From Bacillus horti (lineage in GTDB: Bacteria > Bacillota > Bacilli > Caldalkalibacillales > JCM-10596): a DNA stretch of 61,325 nucleotides. Shown one piece after another: positions 8,383-17,552 of this stretch; the stretch's first letter is position 1; every line of letters begins with the position of its first letter. The notes under the pieces are model-generated. The model was given only the letters and a program-made list of their open reading frames with translations, was not told the origin of the DNA and made no database searches. The translations under genes and the position numbers were made by a program. Where the stretch lies: positions 1 through 61,325 of the forward strand of contig NZ_JAUSTY010000025.1 in the NCBI RefSeq assembly GCF_030813115.1, written 5' to 3'.

Positions 8383-8958
8383 ATGTCTGTAATTCCATAT
8401 GTGATTGAACAATCAAGTCGTGGAGAAAGGTCCTATGACATATACTCTCGCCTACTGAAGGATCGTATCATTTTCTTAGGTTCAGAAATTAATGATCAGG
8501 TCGCAAATGCCATTGTGGCTCAGCTGCTATTTTTAGCAGCTGACGATCCAGATAAGGATATATCCCTTTATATTAATAGCCCTGGAGGATCTGTTTCAGC
8601 AGGCTTTGCCGTATTTGATACGATTCAGCATATAAAGCCCGATGTTTCAACAATCTGCACTGGAGCAGCATACTCTTACGGGGCAACATTACTACTGGCG
8701 GGCACTAAAGGAAAGCGATATGCCTTACCGAACAGCGAAATAATGATTCATCAGCCTCATGGCGGAGCTCAGGGGCAAGCTAGTGATTTAGAGATTACGG
8801 CTAAGCGCTTTCTAAAGTCTAAAGCGCTATTGAATAAAATCATTGCTGAACGCACAGGGCAACCTATTGAAAAAGTCGAACAGGATTCAAATCGAGATTA
8901 TTTTATGACAGCGCAAGAGGCTTTGGACTACGGGGTCATTGATAAAATCATTACTTAA
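8383..8958 (+). CDS. clpP: ClpP serine protease paralogue
   Basis: The 191-residue protein aligns along the whole ClpP fold. The catalytic Ser lies in '[14 protein letters not shown]' (usual form GMAASM), the His in '[14 protein letters not shown]' and the Asp in '[12 protein letters not shown]', so the triad is intact. The residues flanking the Ser (Y-S-Y) differ from housekeeping ClpP, which points to a second, specialised copy working with a Clp ATPase. RBS AGGAGG is well placed. It follows the sigma-factor gene and ends at the terminator at 9021. Confidence 0.88.
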   Translation: MSVIPYVIEQSSRGERSYDIYSRLLKDRIIFLGSEINDQVANAIVAQLLFLAADDPDKDISLYINSPGGSVSAGFAVFDTIQHIKPDVSTICTGAAYSYGATLLLAGTKGKRYALPNSEIMIHQPHGGAQGQASDLEITAKRFLKSKALLNKIIAERTGQPIEKVEQDSNRDYFMTAQEALDYGVIDKIIT

Positions 8959-9020
8959 CTTCAGCTAGTTGCATTGAAGGCTCCTAAAGTTTATGCAGAG
9001 AAAGAAAAGAAGCGTTAGAA

Positions 9021-9057
9021 AAACACCCTTATCCTTTTCATTGGATAAGGGTGTTTT
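9021..9057. terminator. Bidirectional terminator between clpP and the CorC-type gene
   Basis: A 14-bp stem (AAACACCCTTATCC with GGATAAGGGTGTTT) has an 8-nt loop and is flanked by an A-tract and a T-tract. Confidence 0.8.
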
Positions 9058-9085
9058 ACATTCATCATGATCAGGTACTATCAGA

Positions 9086-10444
9086 TTACGAACTTTCCGT
9101 CTGGTATCGTTCTTCCTCTGAACGATTCTCAGATTCACTCTGATCATCTTCAATAGATGGTTCTGCTTTTGTAATTTCAACTTTTCTTATTCTGTGCTTT
9201 TCTTTCTTTAAGACTTTGAACGTATATCCTTCATAATCTACCTCATGCCCTTCACGTAGAGCTTGGTTTTGACTGTAGAGCCAGCCACCAACTGTATTGA
9301 AGTCATCGTTTTCTATATGAAGAACTAAAAGCTCATTAATTTCGGTTATAGGAACCTTACCATCGACAATAAGATGGTTTTCACTAAGCTTTTCAATTTC
9401 TGGCTTTTCTTCCTGATCAAATTCATCGCGGATATCGCCAACAATTTCCTCAAGTATATCTTCGATAGTTACAAGTCCAGAGGTTCCGCCATACTCATCA
9501 ACCAGGATAGCTAAATGCTTACGTTGCTTCTGCATTTCCTTGAGAAGCTGTTTAACTGGTGTAGCATCGATGACCGTTAAAACTGGACGAATAATTTCTT
9601 TAAGATCTAGATCTGGCTTTTCTGCCAGGATCAAGAAAAATTCCTTCGTATTCACCATACCAACAATGCTATCTTTATTGTCAGCTATAACCGGGAAACG
9701 TGTATATTGCTCCTCTTTAATGATTTTCATATTCTGTTCTAAGGTATTATCTAGCTCTAAACAAACCATATCCGTACGCGGAATCATAATCTCTTTCGCT
9801 AGTAAGTCATCAAAGTCAAAGATTTTACGTACGTAACCATACTCAGATTGGTTAATTTCTCCGCTCTCAAAGCTTTCGGAAAGGATGATTCTAAGCTCAT
9901 CCTCAGAATGAGCTTCTGCATGCTCATTAGACGATCTCATTCCAAATAATTTAAGAAACTGGTTCGCTGAACCGTTCAGTACCCAGATGAATGGATACAT
10001 TAGGGTATGATACCAAATAAGCGGTCTAGCTAACAACAGACTAAGCCTCTCTGCCTTTTGGATCGCTACAGATTTAGGAGCTAGCTCACCAAATACCACG
10101 TGTAAAAAGGTCATGATCGCAAATGCAATGATAAATGAAATCAATGTTATAGCTTGATCAGGGAGATTTAACTCCTCAATAAGTGGATGTAACAGCTTTT
10201 CAATGGTTGGTTCTCCTAACCAACCTAATCCTAAGGCTGTTATCGTGATTCCTAGCTGACAGGCAGCTAAGTAACCATCTAGGTTAGAAATAACTCTTCT
10301 AACCAATAAAGCTGTTTTATTTCCCTCCTGGATTAGCTGATCTACTCTACTTGTCCTAACTTTTACAAAGGCAAACTCCGCACCTACAAAAAACGCCGTC
10401 GCTAGTATCAATATTAAAACTGCTATTAAATTAATGGTAACCAT
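9086..10444 (-). CDS. HlyC/CorC-family transporter (DUF21-CBS-CorC)
   Basis: The 452-residue protein has the standard three-part layout: an N-terminal DUF21 membrane domain (residues 1-180, four helices), a pair of CBS modules (about 205-335, 'IPRTDMVCLELD' and 'LVDEYGGTSGLVTIEDILEE'), and a CorC_HlyC C-terminal domain ('NTVGGWL'). An acidic tail ends it. Relatives in B. subtilis (YhdP/MpfA, YugS, YqhB) export magnesium or respond to it. It is transcribed leftward, possibly from the promoter at 10947-10976, which gives an unusually long leader of about 500 nt. Confidence 0.85.
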   Translation of the reverse strand: MVTINLIAVLILILATAFFVGAEFAFVKVRTSRVDQLIQEGNKTALLVRRVISNLDGYLAACQLGITITALGLGWLGEPTIEKLLHPLIEELNLPDQAITLISFIIAFAIMTFLHVVFGELAPKSVAIQKAERLSLLLARPLIWYHTLMYPFIWVLNGSANQFLKLFGMRSSNEHAEAHSEDELRIILSESFESGEINQSEYGYVRKIFDFDDLLAKEIMIPRTDMVCLELDNTLEQNMKIIKEEQYTRFPVIADNKDSIVGMVNTKEFFLILAEKPDLDLKEIIRPVLTVIDATPVKQLLKEMQKQRKHLAILVDEYGGTSGLVTIEDILEEIVGDIRDEFDQEEKPEIEKLSENHLIVDGKVPITEINELLVLHIENDDFNTVGGWLYSQNQALREGHEVDYEGYTFKVLKKEKHRIRKVEITKAEPSIEDDQSESENRSEEERYQTESS

Positions 10445-10748
10445 CTGGTTATCATCAGTCCCCTTTACTTTATCATTATAGAATTCTTAACTTGTTCTAA
10501 TTTTGTCTATAACATACTAAAAGTTGAAAAGGGATCTGCTTCTACATTCTCTTACTTACATAGTTGCTTATATATCTATCTTCAAACCATTACCTTTTGT
10601 AGCTTTAATAATTCAAGATAAGGAAATTATGGCTTTAAGCTAAACTCCTTGTGTCTTTATATGCTTATGCTTATTTATGTGCATTTAATCCTTTTCTGAG
10701 ATGCATGTTCCTATACCAAAACCGTACTCATCTCTAAGGGTGTGCACT

Positions 10749-10868
10749 TTAATTCTTATTAGCGGTTTGAAGGGTATACCCGAATAGGGAAGTACCGATG
10801 TTCATTTCAGATCTATGAGCAGAGAGCAGATCCATGTACGTATAAAAAGCATTCCACTGATTATTCAT
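10749..10868 (-). CDS. Possible 39-residue small ORF in the CorC leader
   Basis: Within the 590-bp gap 10445-11034 the minus strand has an ORF beginning 'MNNQWNAFYTYMDLLS' and ending 'TLQTANKN'. The frame stays open upstream to a possible TTG start. The residue pattern looks protein-like, but the ribosome site next to the ATG (GAGG) is too close. It could be a real small protein or chance. The rest of the gap holds a promoter and the mscS terminator. Confidence 0.3.
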   Translation of the reverse strand: MNNQWNAFYTYMDLLSAHRSEMNIGTSLFGYTLQTANKN

Positions 10869-10946
10869 ACCTCTATCTGCCGCTAACTGTCCAAGTCGCT
10901 GCAACTTCCCATCGGCGCCTCACTCCTTTATACATATAATAGAATA

Positions 10947-10976
10947 ATCATACTATATTTTTATTTACCCCGTCAA
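10947..10976 (-). promoter_or_regulatory. Sigma-A-type promoter facing the CorC gene
   Basis: Read on the minus strand, TTGACG is followed by an 18-nt spacer and TATGAT. Transcription would begin near 10940 and give a leader of about 495 nt before the ATG at 10444. A perfect TATAAT without a good -35 also lies near 10480. Confidence 0.5.
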
Positions 10977-11021
10977 AAACCGAAACAAAGGGTTTTAGCT
11001 CCGTTTTACGCCAATATAATC

Positions 11022-11048
11022 AAAAAAGGAAACGTTATGACCGTTTCC
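11022..11048 (-). terminator. Terminator overlapping the end of the mscS gene
   Basis: On the minus strand GGAAACG, a 7-nt loop and CGTTTCC are followed by TTTTTT. The loop contains the stop codon of the channel gene. Confidence 0.75.
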
Positions 11049-12276
11049 CTTTCTCTGTGTTCGTATCCTGTTCATTTTCTCTTTGTGTCTCTTTCTTCCC
11101 TTTCTCTTGCTCATCCTTATTCTGCAATTGCTCTAATTTCTCTTCTAGCTCTTCTGCTTCATCCTCATCTGTATCTAGTATAATCGTACGAGCTGGTGTA
11201 GCTAGAGAAACCTCTTCACGTTCAAGCACCTCAAGAATTTTAAAGTGAACCTCCTCTTTAATCACTAACCATTCTCCCCAGTTTGTTGTATTGGTAAAGA
11301 AATAAAGCATGATTTCAAGGCTGTTTTCCGTGAACTTATCAAAGTGAACAAATAAGGTTTGCTTATTAATAGCATCATGGTTCTGTAAATATTGTCTAAT
11401 GTCTTTTACTACTGTATCTACCCTATCTCTTGGTGTTGTAAAAGGAATTCTTAGCTGAAAGCTAATTTGCCTTCTACCCATTTTTGACCAGTTTGTGATA
11501 GCCTCGTTAGATAGCGTTGAATTAGGGACTGTCACCAATCCATCAGCAAAGGTACGAATCCGCGTGCTCCGGAATGTTAAATCCTCAACTGTTCCTTCTA
11601 CGGTTGGTGTCTGAATCCAATCCCCAATGGTAAAAGGCTTTTCAGTAATAATCACTATTCCGCCAAATATGTTTTTGACTGAATCCTGAGCAGCTAGAGC
11701 AAAAGCCAGCCCGCCCAAACCTAAACCTGCCACAAATCCGTTCACATCATAGCCTAATACATCTGCAATAATAGCAAAGGCTAAAGCAATAATAATAAAA
11801 CGAATGGCTTTTGAGATAAAGGGCAATAAAATTTGATCTAATTCATAATTAAACCTGTTCCCAATTTTGGTTAACCATGCAGAGGATTCACTAGAAAGGT
11901 TAAATAATCCCCAGGCAATTAAAAAGACAATAGAAGCTCTAAAAAGAGTTAATGTTCCAGAGGTCAAAGCAGCAGCTACAACTGGGCTAATTGGAAGCTC
12001 TGCCACAGCATAATTAATGGATACTAGCAATCCAATAAAAATGAAAAACGTACGCATTGGCTTCTCAAAGGCAAGTAATATTGACTCATCATAGCCTAGC
12101 TTGGTTTTTTTCGTTAATCGTAAAAACAACTTAAAGATATACGTCGTAAAAATCCTACGGAAGATCCAGAATACAATAAAAATAAGAAGACTTATACCTA
12201 TAACACCTAATATTTCTAAACTATTGTTTGTCAGGTTTTGTTGGATGCCTTGCCAGTTCCTTAACCAATCACTCAT
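11035..12276 (-). CDS. MscS-family mechanosensitive channel
   Basis: The 413-residue protein has several N-terminal membrane helices (about 20-40, 68-90, 100-125, 145-170) leading to the pore-lining helix 'FVAGLGLGGLAFALAAQDSVKN', the Gly/Ala-rich signature of MscS. The beta domain follows with 'GIVIITEKPFTIGDWIQ' and 'VPNSTLSNEAITNWSKMGRR'. The last 40 residues are a strongly charged Glu/Lys/Gln coiled tail. The channel opens under membrane tension to release solutes on osmotic downshock. A single-gene unit. Confidence 0.88.
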   Translation of the reverse strand: MSDWLRNWQGIQQNLTNNSLEILGVIGISLLIFIVFWIFRRIFTTYIFKLFLRLTKKTKLGYDESILLAFEKPMRTFFIFIGLLVSINYAVAELPISPVVAAALTSGTLTLFRASIVFLIAWGLFNLSSESSAWLTKIGNRFNYELDQILLPFISKAIRFIIIALAFAIIADVLGYDVNGFVAGLGLGGLAFALAAQDSVKNIFGGIVIITEKPFTIGDWIQTPTVEGTVEDLTFRSTRIRTFADGLVTVPNSTLSNEAITNWSKMGRRQISFQLRIPFTTPRDRVDTVVKDIRQYLQNHDAINKQTLFVHFDKFTENSLEIMLYFFTNTTNWGEWLVIKEEVHFKILEVLEREEVSLATPARTIILDTDEDEAEELEEKLEQLQNKDEQEKGKKETQRENEQDTNTEKGKRS

Positions 12277-12384
12277 ATCTCTCTCCTAATACATTTGACT
12301 TCTCGAGTTCTCGACGATTTGCCCCTAAATTTTATAAGTCAAAACTCTGTTATTTAAGGGTTTTCCTTTTTTCTTAGCTATGAG

Positions 12385-12504
12385 AAAAGCTTCTTTTTGA
12401 AGCCCTCTCGAAGAGTCGTTTAATCCATCATTAGAGGAAGCTCTCCATGCTGTCAGAAAGTATAAAACTTGAAGGAAACATGATTTAAAGCCTTTATACT
12501 TTCT
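12385..12504. repeat. Dispersed structured repeat, copy B
   Basis: This is the same two-part element as 434-606 but inverted. The hairpin series (12385-12446) is followed by a 12-bp inverted repeat AGAAAGTATAAA/TTTATACTTTCT (12455-12504). It lacks about 60 bp found between the two parts of copy A. It lies between the 5' end of the mscS gene and the 3' end of the holin gene. Confidence 0.7.
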
Positions 12505-12545
12505 TATACTGTAACAAAAATCAATGATTGTTTCAAAACCTGTAT

Positions 12546-12818
12546 TTATACTTTTCCTTGGATTTTCATGCTTGTTTGCTTAAATAACTCATGAGTCAGT
12601 ACAGCCCCACCCGTAACCAATATTCCTTGAATGATAGCCTGAATATTAAATCCAAGAAGCAGGATCGAAAATACACAGCCGATGACAAGTAAAATCCAAG
12701 GAAGCAGCCAGCTTTTCACATAAGGTGTCATTTTCAAAAAATGCCCAATGGTCCATAGAACAGGAATAAGAATGTACATTTCCTCTCGAATAAATTGAAC
12801 AAAGTCCACCCTCCTCAC
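12546..12818 (-). CDS. Phage holin-like protein (Hol44/A118 type)
   Basis: The 90-residue protein has two or three membrane helices ('YILIPVLWTIGHFLKM', 'WLLPWILLVIGCVFSILLLG', 'AIIQGILVTGGAVLTHELF') in the pattern of the phage A118-like holin family. Such proteins open the membrane for endolysins. No lysin, tail or other phage gene is adjacent, so this is an orphan that may have been recruited to spore or cell-wall release functions. The next gene to the right, divergently transcribed, encodes a cortex-type hydrolase, which is suggestive only. Confidence 0.65.
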   Translation of the reverse strand: MRRVDFVQFIREEMYILIPVLWTIGHFLKMTPYVKSWLLPWILLVIGCVFSILLLGFNIQAIIQGILVTGGAVLTHELFKQTSMKIQGKV

Positions 12819-13013
12819 CTCCTATTTTATTATATGCTTGGGCTTGTCAAACAGTGATTTTAATGTAGTTCTTAATGTCCTTGCACTCCATTTAACCAAT
12901 CCCAATAAAAATTTAGTAGAAAGATAATACAAATATCATTGGGCAGGCACCCATCCGAAAATAAATGAATAAGCTATGAAGAACTAGGTAAAGAGATAAG
13001 GAGGAGAGCTATT

Positions 13014-14300
13014 TTGCAGATACATGTTGTCAAACAAGGCGAGACCCTACAAGGAATCGCTAACACATATAATGTAACGGCAGCTCGCTTGGAGGAATCC
13101 AATCAAATACCAAATGCAGACCGCTTAGTCCCGGGGCAAACAATTGTGATCCCGATCTGGGGAAGTTATCACTGGATACAGCCTGGTGAATCTCTTTATC
13201 AGCTGAGTCGGAGGTATGAAATTCCTGTTGAAGAGCTACAACGCATTAATCAAATTAGTTCACCTGAGCAGCTACAAGTAGGATTTCGTGTATATATTCC
13301 TCAGAAACAAAGACCTGAAAGAGATGTCAGCGCTTATTTAGAGCCTCGCCCGACCGGTAATCAGGAGCCAGCTATTATAAATAGTGTGGGGGAGAATTTG
13401 ACCTTCATCACTCTATTTAGCTATCAGATCAATGCTGACGGAACGTTAAGACCAATGAACGATCAGCCATCCATCAACGCTGCCTATCAAAATAGAGTTG
13501 TACCGCTTATGGTTTTAACAAATATCCCTCCAGAGGGTGGCTTTAGTACGGAACTCATCACAACCATTTTAAATGACCCGGCCTTACAGGATCGACTGCT
13601 TGATGAGTCATTAGCTATCATGAGAGAAAAAGGCTATTTAGGGCTTGATTTCGATATCGAGTATGTAGGGGCAGCCAATCGTGAAAAATACAATGAGCTC
13701 CTTCGTAAAGCTTCTGCTCGGTTAAAAGCTGAAGGATTTCTCCTATCTTCTGCACTTGCTCCAAAAACGAGTGTAACTCAAACGGGAGTTCTTTATGAGG
13801 GGCATGATTATCAGGCCCATGGCGAAATCGTTGATTTCACGTTTATCATGACTTACGAATGGGGCTGGTCAGGAGGACCTCCTATGGCCGTGTCACCTTT
13901 AAACCAGGTACGCAGAGTCATGGAATTTGCTGTGTCACAAATCCCTACCTCAAAGCTTATGATGGGGATCCCTTTGTATGGCTATGATTGGACATTACCT
14001 TATGTCCAGGGAGGAGCGTTTGCTAGAGCCATTAGTCCGCAGCAAGCTATCCTTTTAGCTGATCAATACGGCGTTGAAATTCAATACGATGAAACGGCCC
14101 AATCCCCTCATTTTAACTATACTGATGAACAAGGCAGAGAACACGAGGTATGGTTTGAGGACGCTAGGAGTATTCAAGCAAAGTTTGATCTAGTAAAGGA
14201 ATTAGGCATTCGTGGCTTTTTCTACTGGGTATTGAGATTTGAATTTCCACAGAATTGGCTCCTTGTGCAGGATAATTTCGTTGTTCGAAAAAGGGTATAG
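13014..14300 (+). CDS. yaaH: Spore germination N-acetylglucosaminidase, YaaH/SleL family
   Basis: Two LysM domains occupy residues 1-48 ('HVVKQGETLQGIANTYNV') and 52-98 ('WIQPGESLYQLSRRYEI'). A glycoside hydrolase 18 domain fills the rest, with the acidic active-site strand 'GYLGLDFDIEYVG' and 'MTYEWGWSGGPPMAVSPL'. The length of 428 matches YaaH (427). The enzyme cuts spore cortex peptidoglycan during germination and LysM anchors it to the cortex or coat. Translation starts at TTG after a strong AAGGAGGAG. Confidence 0.9.
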   Translation: MQIHVVKQGETLQGIANTYNVTAARLEESNQIPNADRLVPGQTIVIPIWGSYHWIQPGESLYQLSRRYEIPVEELQRINQISSPEQLQVGFRVYIPQKQRPERDVSAYLEPRPTGNQEPAIINSVGENLTFITLFSYQINADGTLRPMNDQPSINAAYQNRVVPLMVLTNIPPEGGFSTELITTILNDPALQDRLLDESLAIMREKGYLGLDFDIEYVGAANREKYNELLRKASARLKAEGFLLSSALAPKTSVTQTGVLYEGHDYQAHGEIVDFTFIMTYEWGWSGGPPMAVSPLNQVRRVMEFAVSQIPTSKLMMGIPLYGYDWTLPYVQGGAFARAISPQQAILLADQYGVEIQYDETAQSPHFNYTDEQGREHEVWFEDARSIQAKFDLVKELGIRGFFYWVLRFEFPQNWLLVQDNFVVRKRV

Positions 14301-14338
14301 CTATATAAACAAAAAACTCTGGATGACCTAATCATACG

Positions 14339-14384
14339 AAAAGAGCTGTCCATGAAAAGTACATTTTTCTGGAACAGCTCTTTT
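14339..14384 (+). terminator. Terminator of yaaH
   Basis: AAAAGAGCTGT pairs with ACAGCTCTTTT across a long loop that contains its own CC/GG pair. Confidence 0.7.
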
Positions 14385-14450
14385 GTTATTCACGTGTAAC
14401 GCACATATATGAACTATTAAAAACGTCAAGATTCACCTATGAGGTTGCCT

Positions 14451-15260
14451 CTATGGCATTTCTGGTATTAAAATTGTTGTTCCACTTTGAATGTTACCTG
14501 GATCTGAAATGCCGTTAAACTTCGCTAATTCGTCAGCATAGTTTTGACCATAATAATTTATACTTATGCGATACAGACCTTCCCCAGGCTGAATGGTATG
14601 TGTGGCTAGTATTTTACGATCTGTAGGTGAATCCTCTTCTTCATCTTCATCACGGCTTTCATCTGTCTCTTGGTCTGGTGTCTCTTCTTCAGATGCGTCA
14701 ACAGAATCACCTTCAGGCGAAGAGTTATCCTCTATTTCTGATCCTTCTCCAAAATCAACGCTTCCATCATTGGCTTCCGGCTGGTTTGACTCATTTGAAT
14801 CATCATCGTCTGCACCCACACCTGTCCCACCTGGATTAAGTGCTCCTTGCTCTAGTAAGCGATCAAAGGGATCCTGATGCGGTTCAGTCGCTTGGTTCTG
14901 TCTTTCCTGCCAATACCAAACAAGAAGAAACGATAGAATTAGAGCAAGAAAGGTGAAGAGAAACACTTGAATCCATAAAAATGCTCTCTTTCCCCTAGGT
15001 CTTCTTTCCTCTTCTTCATTTTCTTCTAGCTCTTCTTCTTCAAATTCTGAAGTAGGATCCTTTAGCCCGTCATCCTCGAAATCTTGAGTTTCCTCAAGCT
15101 GGTCTTTCTTAGCTCTTTTTCGAGCTGCCTCTCTCATTTCTTGTCTTTTTTTATGGGTAACACTGCGCGGTGGCAATGCTCGTATTTGCTCTAAAAGCTC
15201 ATCTTCCGAATAGACAGGTGATGTCAGCTGCTCATCTCTTTTACTCATTATCATGATCAC
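14451..15260 (-). CDS. ypbE: LysM-domain membrane protein YpbE
   Basis: The 269-residue protein has a charged cytoplasmic N-terminus of about 90 residues, one membrane helix ('FLWIQVFLFTFLALILSFLL', about 95-115), a long acidic Glu/Asp/Ser linker and a C-terminal LysM domain ('TIQPGEGLYRISINYYGQ' to 'TTILIPEMP'). LysM binds peptidoglycan outside the membrane. It sits next to ypbD and recS as in B. subtilis. The function of YpbE is not established. The start may also be a few residues later, since M1, M3 and M5 are all ATG. Confidence 0.8.
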   Translation of the reverse strand: MIMIMSKRDEQLTSPVYSEDELLEQIRALPPRSVTHKKRQEMREAARKRAKKDQLEETQDFEDDGLKDPTSEFEEEELEENEEEERRPRGKRAFLWIQVFLFTFLALILSFLLVWYWQERQNQATEPHQDPFDRLLEQGALNPGGTGVGADDDDSNESNQPEANDGSVDFGEGSEIEDNSSPEGDSVDASEEETPDQETDESRDEDEEEDSPTDRKILATHTIQPGEGLYRISINYYGQNYADELAKFNGISDPGNIQSGTTILIPEMP

Positions 15261-15317
15261 CCTTTTCTAAAACTTCCTGTATATATAATTCTTTGTTCTT
15301 CGATAAATTCCTGCAAT

Positions 15318-15914
15318 TTATTTTTCGAATGAAATAAGGCGATATCGTATCAGAATCCCTAAGATAAAATCAATTAAAAAATGAGCTAAGATCATGCCCC
15401 ATAGGCTGCCTGTCCATTCATACATAAAGCCAAAGCCAAGGCTAATTCCTATAATAAGCACACTATAAAGCCACTTTTTTAAATAGCGAAAATGTAACAA
15501 AGCAAAAATAACACTTGACCAAAAAAGACCGATTAAATTCTGTAAAACTCCACGGAACAGGAATTCCTCTACAACAGCCACACCTAAGGCAATGATGGCA
15601 ATTTGCCACACATTGACATCACGGAATAGCCGTTCATTTACTCCACCATCATCAAAGTAATCCTCTGGTAGTAGCTTCATAAGAACAACATCAAGAGTAA
15701 CCACACATACAGCAAAGCCTGCTCCCACTAGCAAAGCAAAGCCTAGCTCATCAAAATGATAGAGCTCTTTTAGCGGTAAATCTTGCCGTAAAAAGAAAAA
15801 ATAAATGATACCTCCAATCAATGCTAATCCAGCCTGAGTGACAGCCAGATTTAAGTAAAGAACTCTGTTAGATACTTGATTTAATTGCTTCCTCATATCC
15901 ATTCTATTCACCAT
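15318..15914 (-). CDS. ypbD: CPBP-family intramembrane protease YpbD
   Basis: The 198-residue membrane protein has about six helices and the CPBP (Abi) signatures: 'VAVVEEFLFRGVLQNL' (EExxxR), 'VIFALLHF' (FxxxH) and a late 'LAHFLIDFILG'. This family cleaves membrane substrates with paired glutamates, like the CAAX protease Rce1. Its start lies inside the end of the recS gene (11-bp overlap), so translation is coupled. Confidence 0.85.
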   Translation of the reverse strand: MVNRMDMRKQLNQVSNRVLYLNLAVTQAGLALIGGIIYFFFLRQDLPLKELYHFDELGFALLVGAGFAVCVVTLDVVLMKLLPEDYFDDGGVNERLFRDVNVWQIAIIALGVAVVEEFLFRGVLQNLIGLFWSSVIFALLHFRYLKKWLYSVLIIGISLGFGFMYEWTGSLWGMILAHFLIDFILGILIRYRLISFEK

Positions 15915-17514
15915 CTCTTGCTGGGATTGGCCACAATCTTTTTAGTTTCTCTGACCATAATTGTTCTACTCGTTGAAATGACTCTTTTTGCACAGTAGGG
16001 TTATTATGTGAGTCAATGTCCTCGTATCTACTCCGAGATCCATTTTGATCTACAGCTCTATTTTGATCCTGAGCACTCTCTTGAGCTTGAAGGCTGTGCT
16101 TATCTTGATTTTGAGCCATAGCTCTATTTTGATCACATAAATCACAGCAGACTAGCGGAGGAGCTTCCATACTTTGAGAAAAGTAATCCAATATCTCCTT
16201 CCTCCGACAAGCGCTAGCTTCTAATTGTAACCACCTGATCATACTCGCTACTTTGTTTCTTTTTTTCCTTTTCAGCTGTTCAAACTGCCAGTCTAGCGCT
16301 TCTAGCTGTGCTTCTCTAGATAAGGATACCGCATTTTTATAATGATGTAGTACCACAGAGATAGACTGCTCTGAGCAGAAAAGCAGTTCCTTCCACTCTT
16401 CAAGCTCTATTACGGAACCCTGCTCTTCTGAGGTGTGCTGTATTTGTAGGAAAACCTTAAGCTGCTCCTTCGTCAGAAATTCATTTTCGATAAAATGATA
16501 AGGGATATGCTCATCTCCATTTTGTACAAGGACATAGGAAAGACCATCCTTCCCATCTCGACTACACCTGCCCATTTCCTGTACATATTGCTCAATATGG
16601 TTAGGAAAGTGATAATGTATGACATAGCGGATATTAGACTTATTGACACCCATACCAAAAGCGTTTGTAGCGCAAACTAGCTTCAGTTCTCCATTAAGAT
16701 ATTGCTCTTGAATCATAAATCTTTCCTCTGCACTTAAGCCACCATGATAATAGGCAACCTGTTCTATACCATGTAGAAATAAATATTCGACGAGCTCTTC
16801 CGTTTTTGCTCGAGTTGAACAATAGATTAAACCTGCGTCTTGACGAGCTTGAACTATGCTCAAAATTTGTCTACGCTTCTCTTCCTCAGTGTCTACATGC
16901 TCCACCTCAAGCTTGATTTTAGGTCGATCCACGGTGTGCTCAAATAACTGTGGATCAATCAAGCCTCCAAAATGAATAATATCCTGCTTAACCTCAGAGG
17001 TAGCCGTTGCCGTCAAAGCAAGACATACTGGTCTTCCTAAATGGTCCCTAGTTTCCTTCAAAGTAAGATATTCCATTCGAAAATCATGTCCCCATTGTGA
17101 GATACAATGAGCTTCATCTACAACAAATAAGCTTACCCTCCTTCGCTGCAAAGCATTAATCATATAGTCTGATTGCAAGCCTTCAGGAGATATTAAAATC
17201 AGCTTATACTGGTGGAGGTGAGCTAGGATGTATTTTCTTTGTTCAACACTATGCCCACTGTGAAAAGCAATGATGTCCTTGCGTCCAAAACGACGCGCTT
17301 CCTTTACCTGATCCTCCATTAACGAAATCAATGGTGAGATAACAACAGTAATACCCTCTAGTAATAAGGATGGGAGCTGATAGCATAAGGATTTTCCACC
17401 GCCTGTCGCTTGAATAAGAAAGGTATCCTTTCCGGCTAAAATAGATTGAATCACTTCAAGCTGTCCGGGTTGAAAGGAGGAATAACCAAATTCCTTTTTT
17501 AGTATCCGGAGCAA
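15904..17514 (-). CDS. recS: RecQ-family DNA helicase RecS
   Basis: The 536-residue protein shows helicase motifs I ('QATGGGKSLCYQLP'), II ('VVDEAHCISQWGHDFR'), III ('LALTATAT'), V ('VCATNAFGMGVNKSNIRYVIH') and VI ('QEMGRCSRDG'). A zinc-binding RQC-like part follows ('ACRRKEILDYF' and 'CCDLCDQN'). There is no HRDC domain, as in short RecQ proteins. After the zinc site lies a Gln/Asp/Asn-rich repeat tract with 'DQNRA' units. TTG at 17514 is the first ordinary start. The frame stays open 14 codons further, to a CTG at 17556 that overlaps the ypbB stop and has AAAGGAGGGG in front, which may be the true start. Confidence 0.88.
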   Translation of the reverse strand: MLRILKKEFGYSSFQPGQLEVIQSILAGKDTFLIQATGGGKSLCYQLPSLLLEGITVVISPLISLMEDQVKEARRFGRKDIIAFHSGHSVEQRKYILAHLHQYKLILISPEGLQSDYMINALQRRRVSLFVVDEAHCISQWGHDFRMEYLTLKETRDHLGRPVCLALTATATSEVKQDIIHFGGLIDPQLFEHTVDRPKIKLEVEHVDTEEEKRRQILSIVQARQDAGLIYCSTRAKTEELVEYLFLHGIEQVAYYHGGLSAEERFMIQEQYLNGELKLVCATNAFGMGVNKSNIRYVIHYHFPNHIEQYVQEMGRCSRDGKDGLSYVLVQNGDEHIPYHFIENEFLTKEQLKVFLQIQHTSEEQGSVIELEEWKELLFCSEQSISVVLHHYKNAVSLSREAQLEALDWQFEQLKRKKRNKVASMIRWLQLEASACRRKEILDYFSQSMEAPPLVCCDLCDQNRAMAQNQDKHSLQAQESAQDQNRAVDQNGSRSRYEDIDSHNNPTVQKESFQRVEQLWSEKLKRLWPIPARDGE

Positions 17515-17552
17515 ATACTGCTCCGTAGCGATTTGATCTATACTAAATTTGT

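Noticed and set aside
10749-10930. A pseudoknot from GGGAAGT/ACTTCCC and TTAGCGG/CCGCTAA in the same leader.
   Set aside because: Two 7-bp matches over about 200 nt are near chance level, so I did not rely on them.
10445-10960. M-box, lysine or manganese riboswitch in the CorC leader.
   Set aside because: Short matches such as GTGAGGC and GATAGAGG occur, but the remaining conserved core sequences of these riboswitches are absent.
14593-14877. Ser-rich rightward frames opposite ypbE.
   Set aside because: They are shadows of the acidic Glu/Asp/Ser linker of YpbE on the other strand.
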